Positions 23,101 to 31,312 of a stretch of DNA of 64,000 nt are shown piece by piece. The notes below the pieces were generated by a model, which worked only from the letters and a program-made list of their open reading frames with translations, had not been told where the DNA came from and made no database searches. Source of the stretch: Antedon mediterranea (taxonomy: Eukaryota; Echinodermata; Crinoidea; Comatulida; Antedonidae). Position 1 is the stretch's first letter, and each line of letters starts with the position of its first letter. The translations under genes and the position numbers were made by a program. Where the stretch lies: NCBI RefSeq assembly GCF_964355755.1, contig NC_092680.1, positions 7,667,001 through 7,731,000 of the forward strand, in the 5' to 3' direction.

Positions 23101-24750
23101 CCAGTATTCAATCCTGATCTTCTGTCAGTATTCAATCCTGACCTACTACCAGTATTTAATCCTGACCTACTGCCAGTATTTAATCCTAAACCTACTGCCA
23201 GTATTCAGTCCTGACCTAGTGCCAGTATTCAATCCTGACCTACTACCAGTATTTAATCCTGACCGACTGCCAGTATTTAATCCTAAACCTACTGCCAGTA
23301 TTCAGTCCTGACCTACTGCCAGTATTCAATCCTGACCTAGTGCCAGTATTCAATCCTGACCCACTGCCAGTATTCAATCCTGACCTACTACCAGTATTCA
23401 ATCCTGACCTACTGCCAGTATTCAATTGCAACCTACTGCCAGTATTCAATTGCGACCTACTGCCAGTATTCAATCCTGACCTACTGTACTGCCAGTATTC
23501 AATCCTGACCTAGTGCCAGTATTCAATCCTGACCTAGTGCCAGTATTCAATCCTGACCTACTGCCAGTATTCAATTGCAACCTACTGCCAGTATTCAATT
23601 GCGACCTACTGCCAGTATTCAATCCTGACATACTGCCAGTATTCAATCCTGACCTAGTGCCAGTATTCAATCCTGACCTAGTGCCAGTATTCAATCCCGA
23701 CCTACTGCCAGTATTCAATTCTGACCTAGTGCCAGTATTCAATCCCAACCTACTGCCAGTATTCAATCCTGACCTACTGCCAGTATTCAATCCTGACCTA
23801 CTGCCAGTATTCAATTCTGACCTACTGCCAGTATTCAATCCTGACCTAGTGCCAGTATTCAATCCTGACCTAGTGCCAGTATTCAATCCTGACCTACTGC
23901 CAGTATTCAATTGCGACCTACTGCCAGTATTCAATCCTGACCTAGTGCCAGTATTCAATTGCAACCTACTGCCAGTATTCAATCCTGACCTAGTGCCAGT
24001 ATTCAATCCTGACCTAGTGCCAGTATTCAATCCTGACCTACTGCCAGTATTCAATCCTGACCTACTGCCAGTATTCAATCTCAACGTAATGCTAAGGTTC
24101 ATTCCCAATCTAATGCCAGGCTTGGTGCCACGGTTGTACTATCAACTACTGTACTATTGTTTTTTAGTATTAATGTTTTCTGTTGCGGTTAGGTCTGATA
24201 GAATATAGTTGCTTTATATTTTTCTGAATTCCAAAGACTCTTTGGTTAAAGGTTATTTTAAATAGTATGTGAAGCAGATAATATCTGTATTATTAAATAT
24301 TACACACATTTTAAATTTTACATAGCACATTAGGGACCAGTTAAAGTTTTAATAAAGTAGTCTCTTAAGTGCTATCCAAGTTTTTAATAGTCAATATCTG
24401 TATGTGCAAATGTCAGAATTCTATTAAACTATTTAATCTTTTAATCAATAAAGCATCTTGGAACACATTATGTGTTTATCAACAGACCATTTCTGTAGAA
24501 AATGAATTTGTCATTAAATTGATATTTCATCTTAAACCTTAATCGACAATGTAATGATTGAATTTATTATGTGTAGAATTACCTTGTAAAAGTATGAAAT
24601 ATTGTTTAACCCTTGCCTGACTATGATATTGTTTTGTTTCGTTTGCTTTTTTAAAATATAGGATACAAGTTTATGTTTGCCACTACATCTATTATGAACG
24701 GTAACACTCTAATCGATTCTATGATAGATAATGGAAAAGGGAAAAGCTGA
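2073..24750 (+). CDS. VPS33B: VPS33B (Sec1/Munc18 family) gene, 3' fifteen exons, 5' end outside window
   Basis: Fifteen exons with GT-AG junctions join in one frame into 493 codons ending in TGA at 24748-24750. The product aligns from end to end with vertebrate VPS33B from about residue 130 onward. Landmarks are EEEGVYGDV, LPLDNDILSLELPEFF, the Sec1 signature DREVDMVTPLCTQ followed by YEGLVDETFGINCG, LQSYGYEHLLTLNNLR, and VYFLGGCTFAEIAALR near the C terminus. These match VPS33B better than VPS33A. Known role of the family: a Sec1/Munc18-like SNARE-binding protein that partners VIPAS39 in late endosomal and lysosome-related organelle trafficking. The N-terminal part is upstream of the window, so the promoter and start codon are not visible. 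The exon-11 stretch after LFTEQ is somewhat shorter than in vertebrates. No frameshift or stop was seen, so the gene is probably functional. Exons are listed separately below. Confidence 0.95.
2307..2550. repeat. Foldback (long inverted repeat) in VPS33B intron
   Basis: Left arm about 2307-2413 and right arm about 2445-2550 are near-perfect inverted copies (for example AATGACAGCAACTATAGAC against GTCTATAGTTGCTGACATT). The spacer is about 30 bp. No coding capacity. Probably a MITE or foldback element; no clear target duplication found. Confidence 0.7.
3058..3152 (+). CDS. VPS33B: VPS33B exon b
   Basis: Acceptor atttcag, donor ctg|gtatgt. It encodes DVTFEECKLG then LIPLDNDILSLELPEFF and ends SFYL at a codon boundary. 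The LPLD...LSLELPEFF block is strongly conserved in VPS33B. Confidence 0.93.
3561..3665 (+). CDS. VPS33B: VPS33B exon c
   Basis: Acceptor taatacag, donor aaa|gtgagt, 35 codons. It encodes HGDQSWISPIVNSL and ends SSQGRCAK. GDQ-W and GRCAK are conserved positions. Confidence 0.93.
4143..5110 (-). mobile_element. Helitron-like element copy 1, 5'-truncated
   Basis: The 3' terminus (left side, minus strand) is the palindrome CTAGATGGTACGC...CCATCTAG at 4143, preceded by A, so the element end reads CTAG|T. It matches copies 2-5 inward. A second internal hairpin (TGAGTCCAAAT / ATTTGGACTCA) lies at about 4371-4400. Similarity to the other copies ends at about 5110. An internal 233-bp tandem duplication occurs at 4534-4766 and 4767-5000. 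Confidence 0.6.
5280..5372 (+). repeat. possible LINE 3' tail
   Basis: The stretch 'cctagggataataaagtatt' followed by a ttgtattcaattttatttg tail resembles 3' ends of CR1-type LINEs. No coding remains. It lies between Helitron-like copies 1 and 2. Weak. Confidence 0.3.
5464..6398 (-). mobile_element. Helitron-like element copy 2, 5'-truncated
   Basis: Starts with the same CTAG-ended palindrome (preceded by A) and is closest to copy 1. It stops exactly where copy 3 begins at 6399, so it lacks the last ~380 bp present at the inner end of copy 4. With copy 3 it forms a head-to-head inverted pair. Confidence 0.6.
6399..7727 (+). mobile_element. Helitron-like element copy 3, full length (1329 bp), non-autonomous
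   Basis: Begins A|TCTATATATAAATTTACG and ends with the terminal hairpin ...GCGTACCATCTAG|T. 5' TC, 3' CTRR (here CTAG) and insertion between A and T are the terminal rules of Helitrons. No Rep/helicase frame is present. An internal hairpin near 7465-7500 flanks ATGAGTCCAAAT. Unlike classic Helitrons the hairpin stem itself contains the CTAG, so another rolling-circle-like class is possible. Confidence 0.65.
7855..7926 (+). repeat. possible LINE 3' tail ending in (TTGAA)n
   Basis: A short 3' UTR-like stretch ends in three or more TTGAA units, a frequent 3' terminus of CR1/L2-type LINEs. Similar to the tail at 17040-17161. No coding sequence attached. Confidence 0.3.
8060..8280. repeat. unclassified interspersed repeat (GC-richer block)
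   Basis: A stretch of higher GC content than its surroundings (gcgcctattccagcagtaag ... ggtcattccataagcgagag) with no frame. It resembles a repeat type that I have seen in marine invertebrate introns, but I cannot name it. Just upstream of VPS33B exon d. Confidence 0.25.
8390..8564 (+). CDS. VPS33B: VPS33B exon d, Sec1 signature
   Basis: Acceptor atttcag, donor tgtg|gtatgt. 58 codons plus one base, opening MVLEMTKTIENL and carrying IGHLFLIDREVDMVTPLC and YEGLVDETFGINC, the most diagnostic segment of the gene. The intron before it (3666-8389) is 4.7 kb and holds three Helitron-like copies. Confidence 0.96.
9103..9267. mobile_element. hAT-like MITE relic
   Basis: Starts CAGTGGCGTAAT and ends CACCACTG, ends typical of hAT-derived MITEs beginning CAGTGGCG. 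A run of 13 C lies at 9155-9167. Immediately followed by the SINE at 9274. Confidence 0.4.
9274..9590 (+). mobile_element. tRNA-derived SINE with class II (Ser/Leu-type) head and conserved central domain
   Basis: The head at 9274-9351 folds as a tRNA: GTGAGTG pairs perfectly with CACTCAC, box A is TGGCCGAGCGGTTAAGAC and box B is GGTTCGAGGCT. The body follows (cttctcggataaggac ... ctttaaagaacctagtacat ... ccagtataaag) and ends in an A/C-rich tail. A second, broken copy lies at 49726-50230. The central part resembles domains shared among invertebrate SINE families; the exact family is not certain. Confidence 0.8.
9722..9795 (+). CDS. VPS33B: VPS33B exon e
   Basis: Acceptor gattttag, donor gac|gtaagt. 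Encodes GYCEFGKDVTGTDKNI and LLLNYEDD. Phase matches the single base left by the preceding exon. Confidence 0.92.
9936..10022 (+). CDS. VPS33B: VPS33B exon f
   Basis: Acceptor tttcag, donor atg|gtgagc, 29 codons. Encodes VFEEIRNRHITNVFSFLK and continues to GYM. The EIRN-H-NVF-FL pattern is conserved in VPS33B. Confidence 0.93.
10589..10682 (+). CDS. VPS33B: VPS33B exon g
   Basis: Acceptor ttatag, donor attc|gtaagt. Encodes KGKNITQIGQMKDFVSNELK and then DLKQQSKSLTI. The QMK-FVS-ELK-LKQ pattern is conserved. Confidence 0.93.
10861..11016. mobile_element. Short TIR MITE (family M), copy 1
   Basis: Termini AAGCTCTGTCTAC ... GTAGACAGAGCTT, with TA on the left. The interior is partly palindromic around gatgatgtcatat. 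Members of the family lie at 11583, 12420, 14691, 47762 and 53642. Confidence 0.75.
11080..11157 (+). CDS. VPS33B: VPS33B exon h
   Basis: Acceptor aaatcag, donor catg|gtaagg. Encodes HIGASEKILQQTTNEPDSK and ends LQTEH. The HIGA-E-I start and the TEH end match the family. Confidence 0.92.
11583..11710. mobile_element. Short TIR MITE (family M), copy 2
   Basis: TA then AAGCTCTGTCTACACTATC ... GATAGTGTAGACAGAGCTT. Shorter internal part than copy 4. The inner CAAACTAGTTTG segment pairs with the opposite arm. Confidence 0.78.
11717..11890. repeat. 174-bp near-perfect palindrome
   Basis: The whole segment is close to its own reverse complement, built from repeated TCTAGAAAACTCAGATCT modules (left outer GCAAATATT, right outer AATATTTGC). 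It lies seven bases right of MITE copy 2, within a VPS33B intron. No known element recognised. Confidence 0.8.
12338..12402 (+). CDS. VPS33B: VPS33B exon i
   Basis: Acceptor ttccatag, donor cag|gttagc. Encodes AILEGIGYKESFSFIEEKLD then RQ. Followed by a 6.3-kb intron (12403-18719) rich in repeats. Confidence 0.92.
12420..12580. mobile_element. Short TIR MITE (family M), copy 3
   Basis: Left end AAGCTCTGTCTACACTATC is intact. The right end is decayed (GATAGTGTAGACACAGATT). Lies just after VPS33B exon i. Confidence 0.7.
13137..13260. mobile_element. possible hAT-like MITE relic
   Basis: AGTGGCGGACCTAGGA on the left and GGATCTGCCCCTG on the right are loosely inverted and resemble hAT-MITE ends of the CAGTGGCGGATC type. 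Decayed. Confidence 0.3.
13891..14570. repeat. interspersed repeat bounded by TACCTCCG motifs
   Basis: Left boundary GAGAGTGCATACCTCCG and right boundary CCGTGGCGGAGGTA are short inverted repeats. Inside are a tetranucleotide-like ACAGACAAACAA array (14478-14525) and no frame. It resembles a common marine-invertebrate repeat with CCTCCGCC ends; the name is unknown to me. Confidence 0.4.
14691..14831. mobile_element. Short TIR MITE (family M), copy 4
   Basis: CCTA|AAGCTCTGTCTACACTA ... GATAGTGTAGACAGAG, ending GCTT|TACT. TA on both sides supports Tc1/mariner-type target choice. Confidence 0.78.
15895..16630. repeat. 65-bp minisatellite, about 11 units
   Basis: Units share gacatacccatattatac and ttttgataatgatgtattatg with a pyrimidine-rich cccctcttcccccaac. 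The first unit is about 59 bp, later ones about 65 bp. Apparent short frames on both strands are by-products. In the 6.3-kb intron of VPS33B. Confidence 0.9.
17040..17161 (+). repeat. possible LINE 3' tail with (TTGAA)n
   Basis: A 3' UTR-like sequence ends ctgaaataaaagttgaattg followed by further TTGAA units at 17131-17161. This looks like the terminus of a CR1/L2-type LINE without remaining coding sequence. Confidence 0.35.
18720..18774 (+). CDS. VPS33B: VPS33B exon j
   Basis: Acceptor atttcag, donor aatg|gtttgt, which is a weaker donor. Encodes ASASKTLRLMCLLSLTSNG. The LRLMCLLS core is conserved in the family, and the phase fits both neighbours. Confidence 0.9.
19133..19350 (+). CDS. VPS33B: VPS33B exon k, longest exon
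   Basis: Acceptor tctaccag, donor ttg|gtaggt. With the base left by the preceding exon it makes 73 codons containing LPSKDFKTLQSHFLQSYGYE, HLLTLNNLRLCGLFTEQQ and ADKALKRTAFRAICKKWNL. The stretch between LFTEQ and the ADKA helix is shorter than in vertebrate VPS33B. Confidence 0.95.
19444..19579. mobile_element. 136-bp TIR MITE
   Basis: AAAGCTTGGTTCCCACTAGG at the left and its inverted copy CCTAGTGGGAACCAAGCTTT at the right, perfect over 20 bp. The interior pairs only partly. In the intron after VPS33B exon k. Confidence 0.82.
19872..19967 (+). CDS. VPS33B: VPS33B exon l
   Basis: Acceptor cttttcag, donor cag|gttagt, 32 codons. Encodes IPKDNVQLQNPSDMSYVFSG then VYTPLICKLIEQ. The YVF-G-Y-PL pattern is typical of the Sec1 C-terminal region. 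Confidence 0.94.
20717..20810 (+). CDS. VPS33B: VPS33B exon m
   Basis: Acceptor ttcgcag, donor aaag|gtaata. Encodes TLMKSPSSTLEEVVKLLPGD and then NCTFTRTMSAK. Confidence 0.9.
22071..22181 (+). CDS. VPS33B: VPS33B exon n
   Basis: Acceptor cattgcag, donor aaag|gtaagt. Encodes GQGSGAAKSSSKVV and then LVYFLGGCTFAEIAALRLLG. FLGGCTF-EI-ALR is a hallmark of the Vps33/Sec1 C terminus. Confidence 0.95.
22250..22700. repeat. GC-rich unclassified repeat preceding the 24-bp array
   Basis: A stretch with clearly higher GC than its surroundings, containing ccttgcctggggccgcaag and ccatggtgtgccacgaggag. An imperfect internal repetition of ccttctc...gagctt.atctgc units starts at 22260 and 22330. Short frames on both strands have no recognisable domain. 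It probably forms one mobile unit with the adjoining minisatellite. Confidence 0.4.
22700..24085. repeat. 24-bp minisatellite, about 55 units, in last VPS33B intron
   Basis: Consensus of the unit: ctactgccagtattcaatcc plus tgac. Variants carry tagtgccag or ttgcgacc. The left part has occasional extra tgtactg bases. From 23470 on, period 24 is strict, so frames stay open on both strands (LNTGSRSG repeats on minus, PVFNPDLL on plus). This is a numerical result of the period and not evidence of a protein. Confidence 0.93.
24662..24750 (+). CDS. VPS33B: VPS33B last exon and stop codon
   Basis: Acceptor aaatatag. Encodes GYKFMFATTSIMNGNTLIDS and a short basic tail ending in KGKS before TGA at 24748-24750. 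The F-F-TT---N---LI pattern is the usual C terminus. The preceding intron contains the 24-bp minisatellite. Confidence 0.93.
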
Positions 24751-26416
24751 GAATAATTGGTCTTCTTTAAGGTAATCCATCTTATTTTAATTAAATTATT
24801 TATAAGATAATGACATTAATAGTAATAATTGAACATTGAATGTGTAGTAGACATTATTAGTTTATTGAATTCTCATATTTTAAAATACAAAAAGTACTGC
24901 CTTTAAACATTGGCTGCTAAAACAGCCTTGCAGACACTATTGCGTTATGGCACTTTCTTGCTGACGCAACTCATTGACTGCTTGTGTCGCAAGGTCAATT
25001 TCATCCTTTCCTCTTCTATATTCCACCGTCCATCTTTCCTTCCCTCCCTCTCTTCCACCATCCATTCTGTCTCGCTTTCCCTCCTCCCACTTTCTAAAAT
25101 TCATGCAAAAGCAATGAATAGTTATTTTAACTCCTACTATTAATTATAAAAGTTTAAACACGTAGTTTACTAATGAATCAAATCTCTAATTCTTTTTTCC
25201 CACGATGATCTTACCAACTATATCTTGTGGTTACTTATTTCCAATTTTGTTTTAAGTAGTATAAGTGTGGGTTATGGTAATGTTGTAAGTTTAAAAGATA
25301 AACCGCTCTTCATTTGATTACCAAAGAATCAATCAAATAAAAATTAACCACCTACAGTAGGACATTTTAAATATGTAAAATTCTGTCCATATCTACGACT
25401 GCGTTTTTTAGTGAAAGAGAGACACAAAACCGGACTATTTCTGTATTGCCAATAAATAGCATAAAGGCAATTTTACTGATAATATCTATGTACAGTATTT
25501 GAATAATAATGTATTGCCAATTTCTTATATCATCAGGAACTTAACTATGTATAATTAGTTTTGAATTGTAATCTACGAATTATAGACTTAAAGTATTAAG
25601 CATATAACTCTTTAAAGTCAGATTGTCACATCAGGGAGATGTATTTGTACATGTCCCTGGTCACATGTCATTGGCATCATCAATTTCTGAGCGTTGAATT
25701 TGTATAACGACATAATACTTCTGAAATCTGCAATTGCTTGCATAACCCTATTTGTACAGGTGTGTTTGAAAGGCCAAAGCTGTGTAATTATCAGATATTG
25801 TGTTTTGTCCAGTATATGTCTTCCTAGCAAATAGAAAGGTTGAATTGTGATGTATACGTGGGCTTTGTAAGCAGTAGTGTCTGTGTAAGGTCATGCTGAT
25901 ACAGTACATTTCTGGAAAAAGGCGAAAACAATTCACGCCCTTTTTTTATAGATCTATTTAGTTACAACTTACATTGGTTGAATTAAAACGTACAGTAAAA
26001 TATTTTTTACTTGCCTAAGGCATGGTAATAGAATAATAATGAATGAGACTTTGGAATCTGTAGTTGTCTAGGGTACAGTGGCTTTTCTTCAATCCATCAA
26101 TGTTCAATATTTTGTTCTATTTATTTTTTTGAATTAAAGATATTCCCAGTTTAATCTCTAATTATTTAGGTTTACGTGTACTTTTTTTTAGTATTTTAAA
26201 CAGTATTTTTTGCATGGCAGTTGACTCGTCCTTTAGACAATGTTTAGACATATGCTACAGAATTCTCAGCTGGATAATATTGCCATACTAATTAGTACCA
26301 CATGTTTTACATTACTTCATCATTATGATATTGTAACTTTGTAGAGACAATACAACTAATTTGCCTGACGTCATTAAGGTTAATTTTACATTTATGAATC
26401 CTTAAATTGATCATTA
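24751..26416. other. 3' UTR and intergenic DNA, no feature found
   Basis: AT-rich sequence after the VPS33B stop. Apart from candidate AATAAA sites I see no frame, RNA gene or repeat boundary. Confidence 0.5.
25336..25341 (+). promoter_or_regulatory. candidate polyadenylation signal for VPS33B
   Basis: AATAAA about 590 bp after the stop codon, the first perfect copy that I noticed. In such AT-rich DNA the hexamer is common by chance; another lies near 25450. Transcript ends are needed to decide. Confidence 0.25.
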
Positions 26417-28180
26417 GAGAGGTTTCGCAATCTTACGAATACGATAACGAAAACGGATTTGTCACGCACACGTATTCGTTTTCGTAAGTCAGTAAAAATC
26501 TGTTTCGCATGGCAACGAAATATTGAGGGCGCCATCCAAAATATGACTGCGGTAAATTTGAGCGAAGCGCAGGTACGTGTCGCTTGGTGCTTGGCTGCCT
26601 AGTCCTAGCGTAACATCAAAGCAAGTGAGGACTTGAAAAAATGCTATTTATCAAAATTGACCTGGCATTTTAGTAAATTACTTTAGTAAATTACTTTAAA
26701 CTAGATGGTACGCTCGCTTCGCTCGCTTACCATCTAGGTCGTGCCCACAGATGGTTCTCGAATACACAGTAATTTCAGCGTAACAAAACTGGCGATTTCA
26801 AATGTACGTACCGCAGGACTATAATACATTGTCGTTTACAGAAACGAATAAATAGACACGATGATTTATGTAGTCAACTAAAATTAGCACCCTGGGAATT
26901 ACTTCCGAAGGAGAAACTTATCACAAAATGAGTCCAAATTTTTGATTTGGACTCATTTAAAGAAACCCAATTTGTGTTTTGTATGTAACATTAGGGTTGA
27001 GGGATGGGAAAGCGGATAGGTACAAAGAGGAACAATTTTTAAATATATTCTTTATCCACTCAGTAACGAAATATTTTTTTCATGTTTTATAGGCCTATAA
27101 ATAATATACCTCTAAATAAAGTAAAACATTTGCGATTTAATACTTTGTTAATACAGTCACTGTCATAATCGATTGAAATATTAAAGTACATGTCACGATA
27201 CACCACTACGACGTTTATATTATTGGTAATTATTAATTAATACAAACGTTGAGAAGGAACTGTCAGTATAAAGTTTATTTGTATATAATAATGTGTGTAT
27301 ATATCAGTAGAGCCTATCCACAATCTCAGTAATAAAGTTTATTTGTATATATTTTTATATTACATCTAACAGTATGAACATTCACAGTAAGAAATGTTCG
27401 ATTCAAATGACGACCAAAAATAGTTAATAGGTATTTACAGTATTGTCAAAGTATTGCAAGTTTATTCTCAAAGGGCCCATATATTTACCTACCGTATGTG
27501 TTAAACCAAGGGCTCATAAATTTACCTACTTGTGTTAAACCAAACTCTGGGATGTTCCATTCATCGCAAATCAATACATTAGTATAATCGTATATTAAAT
27601 CTATCAAAATAGTATTTTTTAAAGAAAATCGGCCTGTCTTCAACATTATGATGCTGTACTCTAGCTGTTCAACCAGTTTTCAGCTATTAAAAACAATTAT
27701 CGTAGGAGGAGATAGGAAAATGCGAAGCCTCCTCGCATTTTTGTGGCGGGTATTTTTCAAGATGGACATCCATTAGACAGTGTATACCACGATCGGAAAA
27801 CACCCCTATTTGGGGCAAATCGTTGAACCTAAATTCGTTTTAATCGTCAATAACTAATTACCTAACTCAATTTAATTAGTAAACAGGGTTACGTCAGATG
27901 GTTAAAATCAGTACCGAAAGTATGAACCAACTTTATATACCATCGAGTAAAAATTCTATAAATTAACCGAGATTTATCGAATTTTGCCCTTACGTAAATT
28001 TATATATAGATAAATCTATAATTATATTATCAAATATCAAAAACTATACTCGTTTTGTAGTTACGAAGTTACGAACACGAAAACGCTTTACGAATATGAA
28101 ATGGGGATCAGCTCAAAAGTTTCACAAATGCGTGACGTATCCGTTTTCGTTATCGTATTCGTAAGGTTGCAAAACCTCTC
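26417..28180. mobile_element. TIR element (454 bp without its insert) hosting Helitron-like copy 4
   Basis: Left end GAGAGGTTTCGCAATCTTAC, right end inverted GAGAGGTTTTGCAACCTTAC. The match continues for about 50 bp (ACGATAACGAAAACGGAT in both). TA precedes the left end and follows the right end, as in Tc1/mariner-type targets. No transposase. Interior interrupted at 26701-28010. Confidence 0.75.
26701..28010 (-). mobile_element. Helitron-like element copy 4, full length (1310 bp)
   Basis: On the minus strand it begins A|TCTATATATAAATTTACG (28010) and ends with the hairpin CCATCTAG|T (26701). It aligns throughout with copy 3 but has no coding frame. The left part of the inner hairpin is CTAGATGGTACGC, closed by TACCATCTAG. 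Confidence 0.68.
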
Positions 28181-28405
28181 TATTAGCTTCATATTAACCA
28201 GGATTACACAATCAGGTAAAAAACCTGTTTTACATTGTCATAAAAAGTAAATTGGGGAAGTTTATAGTAAAAATGAGGAATATCTAACTTTAAATGAAGC
28301 AATTGTTGGAGAATACTTAATTTCAGTAGGTTATTCCATATTTTTGCGCCTGCAACTTTCAACGATGAGTTCATCTTAATAATGTTATAGTAAGGTATTG
28401 TTATT

Positions 28406-28453
28406 AGGTTATATGCATGATATGCATATAACCTCTTGATTCTGTCAAAATCT

Positions 28454-28492
<39 letters not shown>

Positions 28493-29899
28493 TTCTTTCC
28501 TTAGCACTATTTGTCCGTGAATTATCTTGGCATCAGTTTCATCTATCTAAGTCATTTTTTCAGAGTATATTCCTTATGGCCAGGAATCGATGTGGTTATG
28601 TTTTCACGATGCGCAATCAAAAATTACGCGGTCTACGCGCGATTTAACGAAATCACGTTTGTAATCATATCTTCACAAACATGAATCACTTTTAAACAAA
28701 ATTTGGTACTCATAAATTTCAGGTCATATTTCATCATATGGCAATACAATTACGTGCGTAGCGCATATAACGCATGCGTACGCGCGCTTAAAATGTTGAA
28801 AATTGTCAGAATTTATTTTCGATGAAATTAGAGTACGTTTCAGGCAATTTTAAGCGTTTAAAAAATTGCCATGAGTGCGCAGATTTTTGCACGCGCACTG
28901 CGCGTCAAACGTTAATGCGCACTGTTTGTGTCCGATTACTGTTGTATAACCTTTCTTTAATAATATCATCATATTTTATTCACTTTTCAACGCGAAACAG
29001 CGTTATACGAGCACGTCAAAAGTGACGGGCTACGCACGTGTAAGTTAACAAAATGGTGAAAATATGCTAAATTTTAAAATTAATATATATCGTTAGAATG
29101 CTCGGGAACACCTATTTTTTATTTAATTTTCTTGAAGTGTATGTATCATATGTATGATTTATTATGAAATTAGAAGAACAAAAGTTGATTAAGTCATCAT
29201 TAATGGCATATTAAATTTAACAAAATTAATTTCGACAATCAAACAAATTATAACATTTTCTTAGGCCAAAATAACAAACTTAACGTTAACTTTCTTCCTT
29301 AAGAAGTTCATATATTAAAGTTAAAAGTATATAGTTTGACAGTGCATCATTTTTTTTAATTTTTAAAGATGTCATCATAGTAAAACATTATAATTCATTG
29401 CGGTATGTAATAATCTATCTGCACCAAAGTGGTTACTGCATAGTAAATACACGGAGGAATCTTTCCATAACTTTTAGTCAGTTGTGTATGGCTCGGTGGT
29501 CTTTGCTCGTGTCTATAGCATTCAAGTACCGAGATAGAGTCTCACCTTAGGAAACGAAACAAAATAAGTTTTTTTTTATTATCCGTATTGTTTGTTCAAA
29601 TTTATTTCTTAGTGTATAGATTATACACATGATTTATAATGAAATCTAGATAAAAATTAACTTATGTCTTTATTATTATGTAACAACAAATGTGGTTTAT
29701 GACATTATACGCATATGGATCTTTGATCGGATTGTGATACCGGCTATGGTGTTCGCGTTAGCAAGGTCCTATCATATATTATAAATAATTAAAGATTCTG
29801 AGAAAATCAATCAATCAATATATATTTTAAAAATCAATTATCTTTATTTAAATCAATGCATATAACCTATAATTCGTCATAGTGACGAATTAAATCTAG
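28406..29899 (+). mobile_element. putative second Helitron family, 3' end resolved, 5' end uncertain
   Basis: The 3' end at 29871-29899 is textbook Helitron: hairpin AATTCGTCA-tag-TGACGAATT, four bases, CTAG, then host T. The left boundary is not certain. The palindrome AGGTTATATGCATGATATGC at 28406 and an inverted ATGCATATAACCT at 29856 suggest that the element reaches at least that far. The interior is unusually rich in CG and GCGC words (28600-29040). No helicase frame. Confidence 0.45.
28452..28494. repeat. (TTTA)n microsatellite
   Basis: About ten uninterrupted TTTA units. Confidence 0.95.
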
Positions 29900-31312
29900 T
29901 ATTTACTATTGGTGTTCTACTCCACATGTTAAGTGGGTATGAATATCGCCAACCAGCTCAATTAAACATGTTCAATTTGTTATGTTGCATTAACCCTTCC
30001 AATACCACATTGCTTTTTGTTATACAGTAGTTCAGTGTGTAGTCATTCATAATTTGTATGACTTGGATATTGTCCAACTAAGTGATTGTTAATACTTATG
30101 GTCTATCTGATAAATCATGCAATTATTACATTGATGTTATAGATATTTTCTGTCCTACACTGGATGTAAACATTATTGAGAAAAACCCAATTATGATTTT
30201 CTTATGTTCCTTATAGGATACAGTACTACTAAAAGGGCATCTTCGGGACCGAAAAAGGGTTTTATTAGGGCTGCCTACGGTGTTAAAATATGTATGGCTC
30301 CTTGTTCATTTTACAGAAAACTGTCCCCTTAGAGGTCCCATAGGAGGGGTTCATTTGTATCTTTCTTGTCCGGCTAGCTTTCATATGTATGGCTATAATA
30401 GTAGTAATATTCTATCAACAATCAATCTTTATTTTCCTTAAGAAAACAATATCAGATTTAAGAAGAATGACGTACAACAAAAACAAAGCCTGATAAATGT
30501 TGTAATACCTTACGATAACAACACACAAAACAAATATTGAAAAATAAATATTCACAATTTGCATTCTGAAATAAACACCTACCCACTCTAGTGTATGTAT
30601 AGCTAAAATAAACAATACACCGAGTAATACATGATACAAAGTTACAGTAGCTTAATCAATTAAATAATTGAATGTGCTTAGAAATCTGTGTAACAGAAAT
30701 TGATGGGTCTGTAAATAAGCCTGTACCCATAATTGTATACAGTTTTTCTGAGGCAAAAAACGTCTAGTTTGGCTTATTTACCATCACTTCCATCCAATGC
30801 TAGTCACAGCTTAAAAAGGCCACCCCAGAAAAAAAAAGTAGGGGAGAGAAAGGGAATTGGGTTATGGCTATGTTCTCTTCATCAATGGTTGGTTTGACTG
30901 CTTGTTTTCATCATGAACAAACATCAGCTCATCTTGTGTTGTAAAGAAAGTAAATAAATAAAATTGAATAGTAATTGTAATTTAGTAGTAACACACAACA
31001 CACAATTGTTATTGTCATTGTTAAAAACATTGTCCCCACCTCAATATTAATGACATAAAATTAGTTGTTCTAAATCCTGATTTACTAACTACTGTAGATA
31101 TACCAATATATTAATTAAGTCTAGCAAATTAAGTGAAATACCGAATTATTGATACACTATAAGATATAACTAATCTACTAAATACCAAGAAGTCAAATAA
31201 TATTTGTACTTTCCCTATCCAATTGACAAAATATAGCTTTCATTGCTCTTGGTCTATGCTTTTAATGACTAGGCCTAACCTACCACTACTAGATAAGTGT
31301 TTATGTAATGTA
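29900..31312. other. Intergenic, no feature found
   Basis: AT-rich, no convincing frame. A minus-strand frame at 30415-30639 is hydrophobic by composition and has no recognisable domain. Confidence 0.45.

Noticed and set aside
22700-24085. CRISPR-like look of regularly spaced identical words
   Set aside because: There are no unique spacers, only tandem units, and the context is eukaryotic.
23243-24208. Long open frames on both strands (up to 231 codons) in the 24-bp array
   Set aside because: The period is a multiple of three, so a unit without stops stays open in the frame. Both strands are open at once, and it lies in an intron.
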